8,277 nucleotides of DNA from Oscillospiraceae bacterium (lineage in GTDB: Bacteria > Bacillota > Clostridia > UMGS1883). A program made the position numbers and the translations under genes. The stretch is taken from positions 1 through 8,277 of the forward strand of contig SVJI01000057.1 in the NCBI GenBank assembly GCA_015069065.1. The letters run 5' to 3'. Below are positions 5,807-8,277 of the stretch, piece by piece (within the stretch, counting starts at the first letter, position 1; each line of letters opens with the position of its first letter). A model generated the notes under the pieces. That model saw only the letters and a program-made list of their open reading frames with translations, made no database searches and was not told the DNA's origin.

Positions 5807-6862
5807 ATGAAAAAAGTTATTTCCGTTGTTTTGTCACTGCTTATGATTTTTTCTTCATTAAGCGCATTTGCACTTGACATTGATGATGCCTATGCAGAGT
5901 TTAAAGCTGCACATCCTGATTTTATAAACTCGCTTACATCTGCGGGGATTGCGGAGGAAACTATCGTTTCCTTTATAAAAGACGTATATGATTATATACA
6001 GGAAATTGATAGCTACACCCCAGTTACACGCAGTAACTTTGAGGAACATGCAATAACTGCAATCAACAGAGTATCTGCGCGCGAAAAATATATTCCCATG
6101 CAGGATACACTGATTATCCTCTACCCCGATGCAATTAAGCTCGCCGTAACACAGGGTAAAGTAAGCGCAGAATTTAAACCCCTGGTAGAAACTATTAAAA
6201 CCATACTTTTCGGAAAAGAAAGCACAGATTCCGGCAATGACGGTGGCGGTGGCGCAGGTGGTGCTTCAAATGAGGATAAAGGAGAAAAAGACGAGGTTCC
6301 TCCCGAAGTAAAGCCTGAAGTTATCGTCAGCCCCTTTAATGATGTCAGCACATCGCACTGGGCTTTTCCCGCTATAAACCATCTTACAAAGAATATTATC
6401 CTAAACGGTTATCTTGACGGCACATTCAAACCTGAAAATAATATAACCAGAGCTGAATTTGCAAAAATCATAGTTTCTGCAACTGATACCTTTGATATTG
6501 ATGCGACATCCTCATTCAGTGATGTTCCGCAGGATGAGTGGTATTATTCATATGTGTCTGCCGCATACAAAATGGGCTATATAACCGGCTATCCTGACGG
6601 AAGCTTTAACCCCAATGCCAATATATCACGCGCTGATATATGCACCATTGTTCACCGTGCCATTAAGGATTCTATTATGAAAAATCAAAACATCCAGACA
6701 TTTACCGACGACAGTTTAATTCCCGATTATGCAAGAGAGGCGGTATATGCCCTCGCATCCGCAGGAATTGTAAATGGTTACGATGACAGAAGCTTTGCCC
6801 CAACTACATTTGCAACAAGGGCGCAGACAGCAAAAATCATCTACTCTGCTCTTTTTGAGTAA
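5807..6862 (+). CDS. Secreted protein with three C-terminal SLH domains
   Basis: A 351-aa exported protein likely held on the cell wall surface. Residues 1-22 are a signal peptide (MKK, hydrophobic core, SAFA with cleavage before Leu-Asp). Residues about 23-137 form an acidic, mostly helical domain that I do not recognise. A Gly-rich, then Glu/Lys/Pro-rich linker (about 138-172) follows, with a GGGGAGG run. Three SLH repeats occupy about 177-226, 237-288 and 298-350. Their signature tetrads are TRAE (214-217), SRAD (274-277) and TRAQ (337-340), and each begins with an F-x-D-V/D type segment. SLH triplets typically bind pyruvylated secondary cell-wall polymer; only the first tetrad is the canonical TRAE. 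The ATG follows AAAGGTAGG after a T-rich spacer of about 10 nt. deoD follows 21 nt downstream with no terminator between, so the two are probably co-transcribed. Function of the N-terminal domain is unknown. Confidence 0.92.
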   Translation: MKKVISVVLSLLMIFSSLSAFALDIDDAYAEFKAAHPDFINSLTSAGIAEETIVSFIKDVYDYIQEIDSYTPVTRSNFEEHAITAINRVSAREKYIPMQDTLIILYPDAIKLAVTQGKVSAEFKPLVETIKTILFGKESTDSGNDGGGGAGGASNEDKGEKDEVPPEVKPEVIVSPFNDVSTSHWAFPAINHLTKNIILNGYLDGTFKPENNITRAEFAKIIVSATDTFDIDATSSFSDVPQDEWYYSYVSAAYKMGYITGYPDGSFNPNANISRADICTIVHRAIKDSIMKNQNIQTFTDDSLIPDYAREAVYALASAGIVNGYDDRSFAPTTFATRAQTAKIIYSALFE

Positions 6863-6883
6863 TCAGTTTCAAGGAGAAGTTTT

Positions 6884-7606
6884 ATGAAAAATTATCCTAC
6901 TGCCCACATCAACGCAAAGCCTGAAGATTTTGCAAAAACTGTACTAATGCCGGGTGACCCGCTGCGCAGTGAATATATCGCAAAAAATATGCTGGACGGT
7001 GCAGTACTTGTAAATAATGTACGCGGAATAAACGGCTATACAGGCACATACAAGGGAAAGCGTGTCTCCGTAATGGCAAGCGGAATGGGTATGCCGTCTA
7101 TGGGAATATACAGTTACGAACTGTTTAATTTCTTTGATGTTGATAACATTATCCGTGTAGGCACCGCAGGCGCACTTGATAAATCTCTTAAGCTGTGCGA
7201 TATCGTTCTGGCTATGGGGGCATCTACAAATTCCTCTTACGCGTCTCAGTTTTGCCTTAACGGAACATTCAGTGCCATCGCCTCCTACAAGCTTCTGCGC
7301 GATGCACACGACGAAATAATACAAAAAAATATTCCCTGTTGTATAGGCAATGTGCTATCCTCTGATTATTTCTATAATGCCGATACGACGGCTAACAGCA
7401 AGTGGATTGAAATGGGAATAAAGTGCATAGAAATGGAAGCGGCTGCCCTGTATATGAACGCAGCACGCGCGAACAAAAATGCACTTGCCATACTGACAAT
7501 CTCCGACCACATTATAACAGGTGAGCAAACAACCTCACACGAAAGGCAGACCGCTTTTACTGATATGATGGAGATTGCTCTGGAAACAGCAATTAAACAG
7601 GAATAA
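6884..7606 (+). CDS. deoD: Purine-nucleoside phosphorylase, DeoD type
   Basis: A cytosolic enzyme that phosphorolyses purine (deoxy)ribonucleosides to free base and (deoxy)ribose-1-phosphate in purine salvage. The 240-aa length is typical. Aligning by eye to E. coli DeoD (offset +4) gives His8, MPGDPLR (22-28, phosphate site with Arg28), NNVRG (Arg47, contributed to the neighbouring subunit), RVGT (91-94, Thr where E. coli has Ser90), IEMEAAALY (182-190, ribose-binding Met184-Glu185), SDHI with catalytic Asp208, and ERQTAF with Arg221. All key residues are present, so this should be an active hexameric PNP. The ATG at 6884 has AAGGAGA 7 nt upstream. It is the second gene after the SLH-protein gene and ends in a strong terminator that starts within its stop codon. 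Confidence 0.96.
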   Translation: MKNYPTAHINAKPEDFAKTVLMPGDPLRSEYIAKNMLDGAVLVNNVRGINGYTGTYKGKRVSVMASGMGMPSMGIYSYELFNFFDVDNIIRVGTAGALDKSLKLCDIVLAMGASTNSSYASQFCLNGTFSAIASYKLLRDAHDEIIQKNIPCCIGNVLSSDYFYNADTTANSKWIEMGIKCIEMEAAALYMNAARANKNALAILTISDHIITGEQTTSHERQTAFTDMMEIALETAIKQE

Positions 7607-7637
7607 AAATATGAGGCTCAAAGAGCCTCATATTTTT
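7605..7637. terminator. Perfect bidirectional terminator between deoD and the biotin ligase gene
   Basis: A perfect 15-bp inverted repeat (7605-7619 and 7623-7637) has a 3-nt AAA loop and A5/T5 outer ends, so it yields a U-tract in either direction. The stem begins inside the deoD stop codon (7604-7606) and lies about 48 bp past the stop of the convergent minus-strand gene. Nothing was recognised in the remaining 7638-7685. Confidence 0.92.
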
Positions 7638-7685
7638 ATACGCCTTTCAAGAACGACAAGCCGAAAGATGCCTAAATTCCGCCGG

Positions 7686-8277
7686 TTAAGGTTCGGATAA
7701 TGCTTCAATGGCTATGCTGACATCTCCGCTATTTAAGTCAAGGATTTCTCCCTTTTCTGTCTGTACCTTAAGTGAATAATCGTCATTCACTGCCAGAGCC
7801 AGAGCCTTTTCCTCCCTGCCGTTTTCCAAAATCACAATCTCTTTCCCGACAACGAGTGAGCGCTTCTGATATTCGGTAAGATATTCCCTGTTTTGAATAT
7901 CGCTATATATTTTCATAAACTCCCTTAAAAGCTCTATTATGACCTTTTCCCTTATATGCGGTGTTTTCTTTCCAAAAAGATAACCTGCACGCGAGCGAAT
8001 TTCCTCAGGAAATCCGCCTTTAGGCATTGTTATATTTATACCGATTCCCAAAACCGCATATCCGTTTTCCCCAAGGGATGATTCTGTAAGTATGCCGCAA
8101 ACCTTTCTGTCATTCATATAAATATCGTTAACCCATTTTATGTAGGCAGGCTGCTGCGCCATTCTTTCAAAAACACGGGCACAGCAAACTGCCGCTGCAG
8201 TTGTAATGAGCAGGGGATTTATATTCTCATCAGGGCGTAAAAGGATGCTCATGTAAACACCGCTTCCGCCCGGTGAA
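7686..8277 (-). CDS. birA: Biotin--[acetyl-CoA-carboxylase] ligase, 5' end beyond the window
   Basis: It attaches biotin via biotinyl-AMP to a lysine of biotin carboxyl carrier proteins. 196 residues are visible and the frame stays open through the right edge. The visible part starts at SPGGSGVYMSILLRP, the segment just after the GRGRxGR adenylate-binding loop, which is therefore off the window. It continues with the catalytic KWVNDIY (Lys at 8138-8136), KVCGILTES and VLGIGINI. A C-terminal SH3-like domain follows (VVGKEIVIL to AVNDDYSLKVQ and the SGDVSI end). The Met codon at 8252 is internal to a conserved block and is not the start. Whether an N-terminal DNA-binding domain exists, making it also the biotin repressor, cannot be seen. 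It converges on deoD. Confidence 0.92.
   Translation of the reverse strand, partial: SPGGSGVYMSILLRPDENINPLLITTAAAVCCARVFERMAQQPAYIKWVNDIYMNDRKVCGILTESSLGENGYAVLGIGINITMPKGGFPEEIRSRAGYLFGKKTPHIREKVIIELLREFMKIYSDIQNREYLTEYQKRSLVVGKEIVILENGREEKALALAVNDDYSLKVQTEKGEILDLNSGDVSIAIEALSEP

Noticed and set aside
6944..7324. Minus-strand open frame of about 126 codons opposite deoD
   Set aside because: It is Cys/His-rich shadow sequence opposite a fully conserved DeoD and has no supporting start signals.
7686..8252. Complete biotin ligase starting at the ATG at 8252
   Set aside because: The frame is open to the edge and SPGGSGVY, part of the conserved block, precedes this Met; the adenylate-binding loop is also missing, so the gene continues outside the window.

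Overview
The window looks like a chromosomal segment of a low-to-moderate-GC Clostridia-type Firmicute, possibly an uncultured gut lineage. The evidence is strong AAGGAGG-type ribosome sites, sigma-A promoters with 17-bp spacers, an L-box (lysine) riboswitch, an SLH-domain surface protein, and a clostridial-style copper ATPase carrying a second HMA domain at its C-terminus. No mobile element, tRNA, rRNA or CRISPR array was seen, and every gene with both ends in the window looks intact.

Layout from left to right: (1) the 3' end of a methionine gamma-lyase/aluminium-resistance family PLP enzyme on the + strand, ending at 476; (2) a bidirectional hairpin terminator at 482-524; (3) a minus-strand operon, read right to left, of a monofunctional GT51 peptidoglycan glycosyltransferase (3018-3719) and a Cu+-exporting P-type ATPase (528-3002), driven by a near-consensus promoter at 3741-3769; (4) a minus-strand terminator at 3781-3823 that closes the next gene; (5) a minus-strand NhaC-superfamily transporter (3838-5433) with a lysine riboswitch, a terminator/antiterminator switch and a strong promoter, all within 5458-5713; (6) a divergent + strand operon of an SLH-domain secreted protein (5807-6862) and a DeoD-type purine nucleoside phosphorylase (6884-7606), with its own promoter at 5749-5777; (7) a perfect bidirectional terminator at 7605-7637; (8) the 3' part of a minus-strand biotin-protein ligase gene whose 5' end lies beyond the right edge.

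The most informative element is the 5434-5806 intergenic region. It holds two divergent promoters and a complete lysine riboswitch with a readable expression platform. The riboswitch re-assigns the downstream gene: by sequence alone it would be called a 'Na+/H+ antiporter NhaC', but lysine control argues for a lysine transporter shut off when intracellular lysine is high. A second point of interest is the copper ATPase. Its C-terminal CopZ-like domain is preceded by an in-frame ATG with a good internal ribosome site and contains an exact 18-bp tandem duplication. I see no clearly undescribed multi-gene system in this window; the oddities are gene pairings and domain-level features.
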